64,000 nucleotides of DNA. Origin: JAFDBW01 sp963723355 (GTDB lineage Bacteria > Desulfobacterota > Desulfuromonadia > Desulfuromonadales > BM103). Position numbers and translations under genes: made by a program. Shown one piece after another: positions 35,838 to 47,483 of this stretch (its first letter is position 1; every line of letters starts with the position of its first letter). The stretch lies in assembly GCA_963723355.1 (NCBI GenBank), contig CAVRQQ010000012.1:62001-126000 (forward strand). The letters run 5' to 3'. A model generated the notes under the pieces. It saw only the letters and a program-made list of their open reading frames with translations, did no database searches and was not told the DNA's origin.

Positions 35838-36584
35838 TTATTTGGCAGTGATTTTTTGCCGGACAACCTCGAACAGGGCCACGGCGCTCGCCGAAGCGGC
35901 ATTCATTGAGGCGACGCCGCCGCTCATCGGGATCTCCAGCAGCCCATCGCACAGCTGGCGGGTCCGCTGACGCAGGCCTTCTCCTTCACTGCCGACGATC
36001 AACGCAAGATGTCCGGACAAGCTTGCCGTAAACAGAGGCTGCGCCTCTTCACCGGCAGCCAGGCCGTACACCCAGAAGCCCACTTTCTTCAGCGCCTCGA
36101 TGGTCCTGGCCAGGTTGGTCACCTGGCAGACGGCGAGATGTTCCACCGCACCGGCCGATGCTCTGTCGACAACGTTGGTAATCCCGCAGCTGCGATCTTT
36201 GGTGATCACCACGCCCTGGCAACCGGCCGCATCGGCGTTGCGCAGAATCGCCCCCAGGTTGTGCGGGTCGGTAATCCCGTCCAGAAGAAGGAAGAACCCG
36301 TCCTGACCGGAGGCCTGCCAATCAGCCAGCAGGTCCTCGAACTCGGTGTAGGGAAATGCCTCCATACTCATCACCACTCCCTGGTGATGAGGCAGCCCGG
36401 CAAGTCGGTCGAGATCCTGTCGACGGCGCTGCCGAACCGGGACGTCAAGATCCTTCGCCAGAGCCAGGACTTCATCGATGCGCTTGCCGCCAGCTTTTTC
36501 GTCGACAAACAGTTCAACCGGCCGACGGCGGCCGCGCAAACCTTCTTTGACGGGGTTGATCCCGTAGAGATAGTCGAGGTTCAT
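35838..36584 (-). CDS. rlmB: 23S rRNA 2'-O-methyltransferase, SpoU/TrmH family (RlmB-like)
   Basis: A 248-residue SPOUT enzyme that uses S-adenosylmethionine. An N-terminal substrate-binding domain (GINPVKEGLRG) precedes the three SpoU motifs: DGITDPHNLGAILRNADAAG, LALIVGSEGEGL and IPMSGGVASMNAASASAVAL. RlmB methylates G2251 in Escherichia coli; the exact target here is inferred. It is followed on its 3' side by the 600-bp repeat. The 220 bases upstream hold nothing I recognise. Confidence 0.88.
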   Translation of the reverse strand: MNLDYLYGINPVKEGLRGRRRPVELFVDEKAGGKRIDEVLALAKDLDVPVRQRRRQDLDRLAGLPHHQGVVMSMEAFPYTEFEDLLADWQASGQDGFFLLLDGITDPHNLGAILRNADAAGCQGVVITKDRSCGITNVVDRASAGAVEHLAVCQVTNLARTIEALKKVGFWVYGLAAGEEAQPLFTASLSGHLALIVGSEGEGLRQRTRQLCDGLLEIPMSGGVASMNAASASAVALFEVVRQKITAK

Positions 36585-36804
36585 ATCACGATTTCTGCAA
36601 CTTTATTGTTGTATCGACGTTAACCCGATACTGAAGGGGACGCATCACGAACTTCGATAAGAGCAGGTTGAACAGCTGGCAAAATCAGCAGCGTGATTGG
36701 CGGACATCTGGTTCTTTCCGAGCCTGATCACTGCAGTGTCATCCCGCAACGCAACCACTCGGCAAGCCTGCCACGGCCTGACTCCGATTCCGGGACGTTA
36801 CAAA

Positions 36805-37755
36805 CTATTCGTCAACAGTTACAGAGTGACAGTTGCTCTCCGGCGGGTTGCCACGTCTTTCAGTTGATAATCTCACTTCTTCCGGCGCAGGATAACCGGC
36901 CCTGTTGCGACCGATCAGAGCCTGGACGTTGTAACGGCCCAACGCACCCGCCTCCGCTATATCGCAGAGTTCTTCAAGAGCCGTACGGTTATCGTAGTCG
37001 CCCTTGCGGTAAGGCCGGGAAGATATCAGAGCGTCATAGATATCGCATATTGCGACCATTTCCACCAGGGGACTCACCTCAGCGAGACCTCTCGGGTAAC
37101 CCGAACCGTTGCAGCGTTCATGATGGTTGAGGGCAACATGCGCCGCCGGGTGGCGCTGATCTCCCAGGTAATAGCTGAGCAGCACGTAGCCGGCCAAGGA
37201 GTGAAATTCGAGGAATTGGCGCTCACGGCGGGTCAGGGGGGTCTTCTTTTGCAGGATATCAAAAGGTATTGTCAGTTTGCCGACGTCGTGGGTCGGCCCT
37301 ACCAGCAGGACATTCCTCTCGGCCAGGGTGTTTGGGTAGCATGTCTCCATCATGAAAGAAGTCAGGGCGAAAACAACCAGCGAGTGGCGATAGGTATAGA
37401 AGTCGTTTTGCTTGAACACGTCCAGCGCTGACAAGAGAGGCTCGGGAATCGGTATCTCGCCAAACTGACTGAGATGGGCTCGAATGCCGTCGGCGCCACC
37501 GAAAATAAACGCGTAGGGATCCTTGCTAATGAAGCGCTCCATATCCGGCAAAATACTATTGTGCTGAAGCAGGCAGCTGGTCTTGAACTGCTTCAGTCGC
37601 CCCGACCTGGCGATATCATTGATAATCGCCTCGTCGAGCCTGGAGCCCGCGGACAGTAACTCCATGCCGTCCAGATCCCTGATGGCAAAAGGAAGTGTGA
37701 TTTCGAGTGGATCGGCGTCATTGGTTATTGATGATTCTGTCGAATCACAATTCAT
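36805..37755 (-). CDS. HD-GYP domain phosphodiesterase, probable c-di-GMP hydrolase
   Basis: A 316-residue protein. The start at 37755 has GGGAGGGAGT directly upstream. The C-terminal half carries THDVGKLTIPFDILQKKTPL and HHERCNGSGYPRGLAE, the HD and GYP motifs of cyclic-di-GMP phosphodiesterases. The N-terminal part is unassigned. It lies 43 bases after a REC-GAF-GGDEF protein on the same strand, so a synthase/hydrolase pair is likely. No signal peptide or membrane segment is seen, so it is probably cytoplasmic. Confidence 0.85.
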   Translation of the reverse strand: MNCDSTESSITNDADPLEITLPFAIRDLDGMELLSAGSRLDEAIINDIARSGRLKQFKTSCLLQHNSILPDMERFISKDPYAFIFGGADGIRAHLSQFGEIPIPEPLLSALDVFKQNDFYTYRHSLVVFALTSFMMETCYPNTLAERNVLLVGPTHDVGKLTIPFDILQKKTPLTRRERQFLEFHSLAGYVLLSYYLGDQRHPAAHVALNHHERCNGSGYPRGLAEVSPLVEMVAICDIYDALISSRPYRKGDYDNRTALEELCDIAEAGALGRYNVQALIGRNRAGYPAPEEVRLSTERRGNPPESNCHSVTVDE

Positions 37756-37798
37756 ACTCCCTCCCTTAATCACGTGCAACCGTCTGTTCAGGTCAAAA

Positions 37799-39232
37799 TT
37801 ACGACTGATTGACTGCCGTGCTCTGATCCGTCATAGCAATGCGATCTTTACCCTCCGATTTTGCCTTGAACATCAATTGATTGGCCATATCGACAAGCTG
37901 AGTGAACGATTGATTGCCGTTGCCGGTGAAGGTTGATATCCCGGCACTGATCGTGACCTGCTCATCGCCCATGCCCTTGTAACGAAACGCACGGATGCTC
38001 GAACTGATCCGGCGCGCCAGTTCCAGGGCGCCGGCGGCTTCTGTCTTGGGTAGCAGGATGACGAATTCCTCGCCACCGTAACGTGCAGCGATATCGATTT
38101 CCCGCACAAACTCCCTGATCAACGCCCCAATCTGCCTGATCACTTCATCACCACGGATATGGCCATATTTATCGTTGATCTGCTTGAAGTCGTCGATATC
38201 GAAAAAAATCAGTGACAGCGGCTCGTGGTGACGAACCGCGCGGGAGAATTCTTTCTCGAGCCGTTCATAGAAATGTCGATGCGTGTAAAGCATGCTCAAC
38301 CCGTCGCGAATCGCCATCTCTTCAAACAGGTCCTTGGCCGATTGCATTGATTCGAAAAGGGTCGCATTCTCCAGCGCATTGGCGGAGATATTGGCGACCA
38401 GATGGGTAAGTTTGCTAATCCGTTCGGAGATACCGTCCCGCAATTTCATTGTCGTGCGCAACAAGAGGGTGCCAATAACAGCCTCTTTCTTGATGATTGG
38501 CACAACGATGAGCGAATTGAGATTCAAAGCCTCGACATACTGACGAACCGGCTCCATCAGGAGGTCGTTCTTAACATCGTTGACGATCACCGCCTGGTGA
38601 GTCTCTATCGCCTTGCGTATCTCAGGGTAGCGATTCAAATCCAGCCTGATTTCGGTGTTTTCCTGCAGGTCGTTGCAGGCCTTGACGACAATTCCATTGA
38701 CATCGTTGATACTGATAATCGAGCACCGTTCGACTTCGATGACATCGGCAATCTTTTCCACGACAAATCGCAGAATTTTCATCGGGTTGCGCAATACGGT
38801 GACGATGTCGTAGAGTTCGAGGAGCATCTGCAGGTCGCGCCGCTCCAGTTCGTTGTAGTAGTTCTTGTACAGCAGGTGCGCATCGACCCTGGCCAAAACC
38901 TCTGGGGGGTGGACTGGCTTTGTGATGTAATCGTCGGCGCCGGTCTGCATGCCGAGAATGATCTCGTCCCGATTGGTATGGGCGGTAATCAGGATCACGG
39001 GGATACGTTTTGTCTGTTCGGTCTCCTTGATTATCCTGCAGACCTCAATGCCGTTCATGACTGGCATCTCGATATCAAGGATCACCAGGTCCGGGAGAGT
39101 ACTGAAGACCATGTCCAAGGCGGTTTGGCCATTGTCCGCTTCCAATGTTGTGTAACGGCCCGCCAAAGCGTCCTTGAGAATTATCCTGATAAACTTGTCG
39201 TCATCGACAATCAGGACTTTGTCCGATATCAT
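37799..39232 (-). CDS. Response regulator diguanylate cyclase (REC-GAF-GGDEF)
   Basis: A 477-residue protein. The receiver domain (about 1-125) has the acidic pair VDDD, the phospho-acceptor in LVILDIEMPVMNG and the TKP lysine. A GAF-like domain follows (about 150-300), then a GGDEF domain (about 315-475) with active-site GGEEF and an upstream RxxD (REID) inhibitory site. It should make c-di-GMP under control of an unlinked histidine kinase. The start at 39232 is chosen because it gives MISDKVLIVDDD. The gap from 39233 to 39601 shows nothing I can identify. Confidence 0.9.
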   Translation of the reverse strand: MISDKVLIVDDDKFIRIILKDALAGRYTTLEADNGQTALDMVFSTLPDLVILDIEMPVMNGIEVCRIIKETEQTKRIPVILITAHTNRDEIILGMQTGADDYITKPVHPPEVLARVDAHLLYKNYYNELERRDLQMLLELYDIVTVLRNPMKILRFVVEKIADVIEVERCSIISINDVNGIVVKACNDLQENTEIRLDLNRYPEIRKAIETHQAVIVNDVKNDLLMEPVRQYVEALNLNSLIVVPIIKKEAVIGTLLLRTTMKLRDGISERISKLTHLVANISANALENATLFESMQSAKDLFEEMAIRDGLSMLYTHRHFYERLEKEFSRAVRHHEPLSLIFFDIDDFKQINDKYGHIRGDEVIRQIGALIREFVREIDIAARYGGEEFVILLPKTEAAGALELARRISSSIRAFRYKGMGDEQVTISAGISTFTGNGNQSFTQLVDMANQLMFKAKSEGKDRIAMTDQSTAVNQS

Positions 39233-39601
39233 CCCCTGTCCCTCCACTGGCAAGCCAATGCTTGCATCTTTGCCGGCTATTCAGCTGTCAGTAGCCAGCC
39301 GATCATGATTGGCCAAAGGCCATCTTTATCACTCGCAAGTTTTAACACTTTCCGTAGCGCGTGACAACTTGCAAAACCTGGTCACACGGTCCGCGGAGCA
39401 ACGTGATACGGGTGATTGATGGTTCAGGCAAATCATGATGCCCGTTTATCCATGACCACCCAGGAGCAATTTCATATTCAGGAATTTATCGACAGGAAAA
39501 AGGGCATGATTTCCTTTTGACGCCCTTGATCCCCCCTTTTCAATACTCGACAATAGGTTATTAATGCACAAATCGTGCAAACCTGCGGTTGTCGAGCAAT
39601 T

Positions 39602-40333
39602 TCATTCATTCAATGCTTCCTGCATTTCCTGCAGGATCATATCGGCCGCCAAAGCAGGATCGGCAGCCGCAGAGATCGGCCGTCCGATCACCAGATAATC
39701 GGCCCCGGACCGCAGGGCATCACCCGGGGTCGTGACGCGCTTCTGGTCATCCTGAGAGGCGAATGTCGGTCGGACACCGGGCGTGACGATCAGGAAATCG
39801 TCCCCACAGGCGTCACGAATCAGGCCCACCTCCCTGGGCGACGCAACCACGCCATCCATACCGGCATCTTTGGCCAGCCTGGCGAGCTTGGGCACCATCA
39901 CCTGAATGGGTCGATCGATACCGACCCTGCGCAAGGTCTCTTCGGTTGACGAGGTGAGAATTGTCACCGCCAGCAGGATCGGACGGTCCGGGTTGCCGCG
40001 CGGACAGACCCTGTCGATTTCGGCCACCAGCTTTGCCATCATTTCAAAGCCGCCCAGGGCATGCACGTTGAACATTCTGACTCCCAGCCGCTGGGCCTCG
40101 AGACCGGCCATGGCCACGGTATTCGGGATGTCATGATATTTCAGGTCAAGGAACACATCACAGCCACCATCCTGCACCAGACGGACAACCTCGGGGCCAC
40201 ACCGGGTAAAGAGCTGCTTGCCGATCTTGAAAACACCGACCTGCCCCTGCAGTTTTGCCACCCAGTTGCGGGCATCTTCAAGGTTGTCGACATCGAGAGC
40301 GAAGATCAATCTTTGCTTGGCACTATTCATCAC
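39602..40333 (-). CDS. pyrF: Orotidine 5'-phosphate decarboxylase
   Basis: Final step of UMP synthesis, 243 residues. The N-terminal FALDVDNLEDARNWV, the catalytic DLKYHDIPNTVAMAG and the C-terminal ADYLVIGRPISAAADP are diagnostic. The start overlaps the stop of the DUF4388 gene by 11 bases. Confidence 0.97.
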   Translation of the reverse strand: MMNSAKQRLIFALDVDNLEDARNWVAKLQGQVGVFKIGKQLFTRCGPEVVRLVQDGGCDVFLDLKYHDIPNTVAMAGLEAQRLGVRMFNVHALGGFEMMAKLVAEIDRVCPRGNPDRPILLAVTILTSSTEETLRRVGIDRPIQVMVPKLARLAKDAGMDGVVASPREVGLIRDACGDDFLIVTPGVRPTFASQDDQKRVTTPGDALRSGADYLVIGRPISAAADPALAADMILQEMQEALNE

Positions 40334-41555
40334 GGTTTCCTATCAGGTCCCGGACGCGTTGTGAGACGTCCTGAACGCGTTTGATCAATTCGGCAGAGTC
40401 CGCGGCACCGAGTTCACGGCGGGCGGCAATGCATTCCATGTAGACCAGCTCGCTGAGAGCCTCCGAGAGCAGACGCAGCTTGTCGCCTTCCTCGAGACCG
40501 GCGAGGTTGGCAAGGATCCGGCCGCCATCAATCGAGCCGTCTTCCTTCAGTGCGGTCTGTCTGAACACGTACGAGAAAGGTTGCGGCAGGTCGCGCAGGA
40601 ATCGCGAAATTTCCTCACGGAACCGGGGGTTCTTCGCCGAGACGACGCCGTGCATGGCCACCAGGACACCGTTGAAGATCTTGACCACTTCACCGAGGAC
40701 CCCTTCGACGGCCACAGTCGGAGCCTCTTCCATGGTCACCACGCCGCGTTCAACCAGTTGGCTGAGCAGTCTCAAAGCATCGAATTCACCGGACCCGGAA
40801 CGACGCAACAGTTCGCTGACATCACCGACCCCCGACTGGACCAGGGCGACCATTCTCTGGGATATACTGTCGAGATCATTGGGAACCTTGCCGGTGGCTA
40901 CCGGCATGGCATCAAGCGATTTGACCTTCTGAATATACAAGGCCCGTTCATCAACCCGTCGTAAACCTTCCATGATCAGATTCTGGGTGGTCATGGAAAG
41001 GCTGACGATCTGGTCTTCATCCGGCTTGACATTGGTGTAAACATAAGAGCCTTCATGGAAGGCGAACAGGTTGTAGGTAATCGTTTCCACCTGGTTTTTG
41101 GTCGCGGCCCAGAGGTCCTGGGAAGTGATGATCCCCTGGTCGGCCAGGATCTTGCCCAGGGGAATTTCACCGTTGGCAAACTGGCGGGCGCCCTGCAGGA
41201 TCTCCCGGTCGAATTTACCGAGGCTGTAAAGTATTTCGCCTATCTCCTCTTCCGGAAAGGTGCTTGTGGCATAGACGATCTCGCCATTCTGGAAATAAAG
41301 CTCTTTGCTGCCTCCGGGCAGGGTGAACTGCAGCAATCCGGACTTGCGGAACATGTTGAAAAACGAGAGCAGGTCGACAATCCCGATGTCCCCGACCAGA
41401 CCGGTCATCAGCACCTTGTCGGCATTTGCCGCAGACTCCAGCAACAGATGCTGAACGGAACAGGATGACAACCTCAACGGCTGGTCTCCCATCAATTTTA
41501 AAACATTCGACGGCAGTTGCAGCTTGCCACCTTTTTCGATCCTTACCTCGCTCAC
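40323..41555 (-). CDS. DUF4388 (PATAN-like) domain protein
   Basis: A 410-residue cytoplasmic protein of unknown function. An N-terminal DUF4388 region (about 35-150) has GDIGIVDLLSFFNMFRKSGL and FQNGEIVYATS; these domains are common in Myxococcota and Desulfuromonadota signalling proteins. The middle has helix-rich text resembling a winged helix (LLRRSGSGEFDALRLLSQLV). The GTG start at 41555 follows GGGGGAAT and lies just inside the proS stop. A longer frame to 41624 overlaps proS by 65 bases and is less likely. Confidence 0.75.
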   Translation of the reverse strand: MSEVRIEKGGKLQLPSNVLKLMGDQPLRLSSCSVQHLLLESAANADKVLMTGLVGDIGIVDLLSFFNMFRKSGLLQFTLPGGSKELYFQNGEIVYATSTFPEEEIGEILYSLGKFDREILQGARQFANGEIPLGKILADQGIITSQDLWAATKNQVETITYNLFAFHEGSYVYTNVKPDEDQIVSLSMTTQNLIMEGLRRVDERALYIQKVKSLDAMPVATGKVPNDLDSISQRMVALVQSGVGDVSELLRRSGSGEFDALRLLSQLVERGVVTMEEAPTVAVEGVLGEVVKIFNGVLVAMHGVVSAKNPRFREEISRFLRDLPQPFSYVFRQTALKEDGSIDGGRILANLAGLEEGDKLRLLSEALSELVYMECIAARRELGAADSAELIKRVQDVSQRVRDLIGNRDE

Positions 41556-41559
41556 GTTT

Positions 41560-43287
<1,728 letters not shown>

Positions 43288-43388
43288 CGGTAAACCTCTG
43301 AATAAGATGATAACCCTCTTACAGATTGATTAAAGAGGGCCTTTGAAATTAGCTTATTTCCAGGGGGATTGCAAGGAGTGATGCGGGC

Positions 43389-44453
43389 TCAGGGCCTACG
43401 ATCTTCGGCCAGGGATAAAGCTTCTTCAACGAGGGCATCGGCAAGCTCTGACTGTGGCACCTTGCGCACCACTTCACCTTTGCGAAACAACAGGCCCTGC
43501 CCCTTGCCTCCGGCGATGCCGAGGTCTGCCTCGCGTGCTTCGCCAGGACCATTGACGACACAGCCCATGACGGCGATCGATATGCAGACCGGCAGGTCGT
43601 GCAAGCGCTGCTCGACCTCCTCGGCAATCTTTATCAGGTTTATTTCGCAACGGCCACAGGTCGGACAACTGATAAAGACCGGGCCGCGTTCGCGCAGCGC
43701 GAGACTTTTCAGGATCTCCCAGCCGACCCGCACCTCTTCGACGGGGTCGCCGGTGAGCGAAACCCGCAGCGTGTCACCGATTCCATCGTAGAGTAGCGCT
43801 CCGAGGCCCACGGCGCTCTTGATCGTGCCGCTCCAGGTCGTGCCGGCCTCGGTGATCCCGATGTGCATCGGGTAATCGACCTGATCGGCGAGCAGGCGGT
43901 AGGCCGCGACGGTGCGCTGTACATCAGAGGCCTTGAGGCTGACCTTGATCTCGCGGTAATTTAAATCTTCCAGGATGCGGATGTGGGAGAGCGCGCTGTC
44001 CACCATCGCTTCGGCGGTGGGGTGACCGTACTTTTCCAGGAGCTCTTTTTCCAGGGAGCCGGCATTCACACCGATACGGATCGGCACAGCGCGTTCGGCA
44101 CAGGCCTTGACGACCTCTTCAACTTTCCAGCGCTCACCGATATTGCCGGGATTGAGCCGCAAACCGGCAACCCCCGCGTCGAGTGACATCAGCGCCAGGC
44201 GATAATCGAAATGGATGTCGGCGACCATCGGCAGCCGGCTCTGCGTGCAAATCTTCTTCAAGGCCTCCGCTGCCGCCTGATCGGGCACAGCACAACGCAC
44301 GATTTCACAACCGGCCTGAGCCAATGCCTCAATCTGTGCGCAGGTTGCGGCAACATCGCGGGTATCGGTATTGCACATCGACTGCACCGAGATCGGAGCG
44401 TCACCGCCAACCGCCACATTGCCGACCTGGATTTTGCGTGTCCGACGTCTCAA
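43389..44453 (-). CDS. ispG: (E)-4-hydroxy-3-methylbut-2-enyl-diphosphate synthase
   Basis: Iron-sulfur enzyme of the MEP isoprenoid pathway (GcpE), 354 residues. The N-terminal TIM-barrel part has VGGDAPISVQSMCNTDTRD and ADIHFDYRLAL; the C-terminal Fe-S part has SCPTCGRCE and VMGCVVNGPGEAREADLGIA with the cluster cysteines. It is the first gene of the ispG-proS-DUF4388-pyrF run. Confidence 0.96.
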   Translation of the reverse strand: MRRRTRKIQVGNVAVGGDAPISVQSMCNTDTRDVAATCAQIEALAQAGCEIVRCAVPDQAAAEALKKICTQSRLPMVADIHFDYRLALMSLDAGVAGLRLNPGNIGERWKVEEVVKACAERAVPIRIGVNAGSLEKELLEKYGHPTAEAMVDSALSHIRILEDLNYREIKVSLKASDVQRTVAAYRLLADQVDYPMHIGITEAGTTWSGTIKSAVGLGALLYDGIGDTLRVSLTGDPVEEVRVGWEILKSLALRERGPVFISCPTCGRCEINLIKIAEEVEQRLHDLPVCISIAVMGCVVNGPGEAREADLGIAGGKGQGLLFRKGEVVRKVPQSELADALVEEALSLAEDRRP

Positions 44454-44492
44454 ATGGCCACCCTAAAGGACGAAACAAATCCTGGAAAACAA

Positions 44493-44591
44493 TTAACGCA
44501 AAGAAGAGCAATGAAAGGCAAAGGAAAGTCGCAAAGCGATCAAAACCTTTTAAAGTTGGTTCTCTTAGCGTCCTTTGCGTCTTTGCGTTAA
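44493..44591. repeat. Short inverted repeat upstream of yedF
   Basis: The arm TTAACGCAAAGAAGAG (44493-44508) is matched by CTCTTAGCGTCC and GTCTTTGCGTTAA (44562-44590). The same AACGCAAAG-type arm bounds the larger element at 47172-47457. It looks like a mobile or dispersed intergenic palindrome. The remaining bases from 44454 to 44663 hold nothing else I recognise. Confidence 0.5.
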
Positions 44592-44663
44592 AACAGGATA
44601 CAGTTGCACGTAAAGATTTTCGAGTTTACGGACGGATCTCACTGCATGTCAAGCAGAGCCTGC

Positions 44664-44692
44664 TTGCCAATATGAAGATTTCCATATATAGT
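44664..44692 (+). promoter_or_regulatory. Promoter of the selenium locus
   Basis: TTGCCA (44664-44669), 17-base spacer, TATAGT (44687-44692). It sits 28 bases before the yedF start codon. Confidence 0.6.
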
Positions 44693-44720
44693 GTGGCAAA
44701 TCTTTAATCTGAGGAATTTT

Positions 44721-45310
44721 ATGAAGACCATCGACTGTCGCGGCCAGCAGTGTCCGCAGCCGGTTATCCAGACCCGCAAGCTGATGCTGGAAGAGCCCGG
44801 CAGCGTATTGGAGGTTCTGGTTGACGACCAGGCCTGCCAGGACAATGTTTCGCGCCTGGCAACGACCATGGGGTACAGTATCAAGGTTGAAAAATCAGGG
44901 GCAGCGACCCGGCTCGAACTGAGCCCGGGGAAGAAGCCGGAACAGAGCCAGACTAGCCGCACCTGCGACCGGGCCGAGGATTATCTTCATCGGTTCTGAC
45001 CAGATGGGGTCCGGCGACCCCGAAGCTCGGCCAGGATCCTGATGAAAAACTTCATCTTCACCCTGACCGAAGCGGATCATCGTCCCCGATGCCATTTACC
45101 TTGTCAACAGCGGTGTCAGGCTGACAATCGTCTGGCTCCGATGTCCTCGAGCCACTGGAAGAACTTGCCAATCGCGGTGTCGACATCGCATCATGCGGTC
45201 TTTGCCTGGAGTTTTTTGACGCCAAGGACTCGCTGGCCGTCGGCAGGATCTCAAACATGCTGGAGCTGGTGAACGCCCTGGAAGGGGCTGGCAGCATCGT
45301 TCGCTTGTAA
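44721..45310 (+). CDS. yedF: YedF-like selenium metabolism protein, several apparent frameshifts
   Basis: Protein of the TusA/YedF fold found next to selenium genes; its exact role is not settled. The first part has MKTIDCRGQQCPQPVIQTRK with the CPxP motif (Cys11) and runs to about 44975. The DsrE-like second half is recognisable in pieces in different frames: IIFIGSDQMGSGDPE, KNFIFTLTEADHRP, DAIYLVNSGVRLTIV, and GSDVLEPLEELANRGVDIAS to GAGSIVRL, ending at the TAA at 45308. About five single-base shifts (near 44975, 45024, 45034, 45087 and 45140) are needed. It is either a decaying pseudogene or an unusually error-rich stretch. Confidence 0.75.
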
Positions 45311-45317
45311 TTTATAA

Positions 45318-45413
45318 GGGAGTAGTTCGTAGCCTGGTGGCGCGCTCGGTCTTCAAAACCGATGGGGGGCGTATCCCGTCCCTGGTGGGTTCGATTCCCA
45401 TCTACTCCCGCCA
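45318..45413 (+). tRNA. selC: tRNA-Sec (TCA)
   Basis: Selenocysteine tRNA. It has an 8-base acceptor stem GGGAGTAG/CTACTCCC, anticodon loop with TCA (reading UGA), a long variable arm, T-loop TTCGATT and an encoded 3' CCA. Located 7 bases after the yedF stop and just before a predicted selenoprotein gene. Confidence 0.97.
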
Positions 45414-45441
45414 ATTATTAAAAGCAGGATGAAACAGACTT

Positions 45442-45714
45442 ATGCTCAACCCGAAACAACATAAAGCCTACTGCGATTTCTATGACTCTGTCCGTAACAC
45501 GGAGCATCTCGATCCCCGCACTGTCGCCATGATAGGACTGGCAGCAGCCATGGCCCGGGAGTGCCAGCCATGAATCGAGCACTACCTTGGCGTGGCCAGG
45601 GAACAAAAAATTACAGACCAAGAAATCGGCGCCATCCAGGGGATCGTCATGGCTGTCTCGGCCGGCAAGATCAACGCCCTGATGCGCGAATTCACCTCTC
45701 CCTCGCGGGACTGA
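45442..45714 (+). CDS. AhpD/CMD-family selenoprotein with a CxxU motif
   Basis: I read the UGA at 45571-45573 as selenocysteine. The frame ATG 45442 to TGA 45712 then gives 90 residues: EHLDPRTVAMIGLAAAMARE, then Cys41-Gln-Pro-Sec44-Ile-Glu-His47, then YLGVAREQKITDQEIGAIQG and VMAVSAGKINALMREF. The helical carboxymuconolactone-decarboxylase (AhpD) fold normally has CxxC followed by His, so Sec replaces the second Cys. A hairpin CCTTGG/CCAGGG with loop CGTGG starts 11 bases after the UGA, fitting a bacterial SECIS. The gene sits between selC and selA. A peroxidase or thiol-redox role is inferred. The ribosome-binding site is weak. Confidence 0.82.
45574..45601 (+). promoter_or_regulatory. Predicted bacterial SECIS element of the CMD selenoprotein
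   Basis: Directly after the UGA an 11-base spacer leads to CCTTGG (45585-45590), loop CGTGG, CCAGGG (45596-45601). The spacing and the G/U-rich apical loop match what SelB needs in other bacteria. Confidence 0.65.
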
Positions 45715-45759
45715 TCCATACCCTGAAATTTCCTGCTGTAATCTCTTCGGAGGTGCTTC

Positions 45760-47160
<1,401 letters not shown>

Positions 47161-47171
47161 TGGACACGACC

Positions 47172-47457
47172 TTTTAACGCAAAGACGCAGAGGAAAAAAC
47201 GCTGCGAAACCCTTAATTATTTGGATTTTAAAACCAAAACAAAGGCTCGCCACAAAGGCACCAGGACACGAAGCAATAACTGCTAAAATGCTGCAAACGG
47301 TAGGCATGTCTTGCGTGTCGAATAGACTGAACCCGAAAGCAGGGACGTTTTGGTGCCTTCGTGTCACCGTGGCAAACATCATCTTTTAATTGCTATACGG
47401 CCGAATAATTTTTGATTTTAAACAATATTTTTTCATTCTTTGCGCCTTTGCGTTAAA
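47172..47457. repeat. Nested inverted-repeat element between selA and selB
   Basis: Outer arms: TTTTAACGCAAAGACGCAGA (from 47172) against CTTTGCGCCTTTGCGTTAAA (47438-47457). Inner arms: GCCAC...GGCACC...GGACACGAAG (47249-47273) against GGTGCCTTCGTGTCACCGTG (47352-47371). The outer arm resembles the one at 44493-44591. It fills most of the 323-base selA-selB gap and has no convincing open frame. Confidence 0.55.
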
Positions 47458-47483
47458 CGCTTTTTGAACTTAACAGGTATAAC

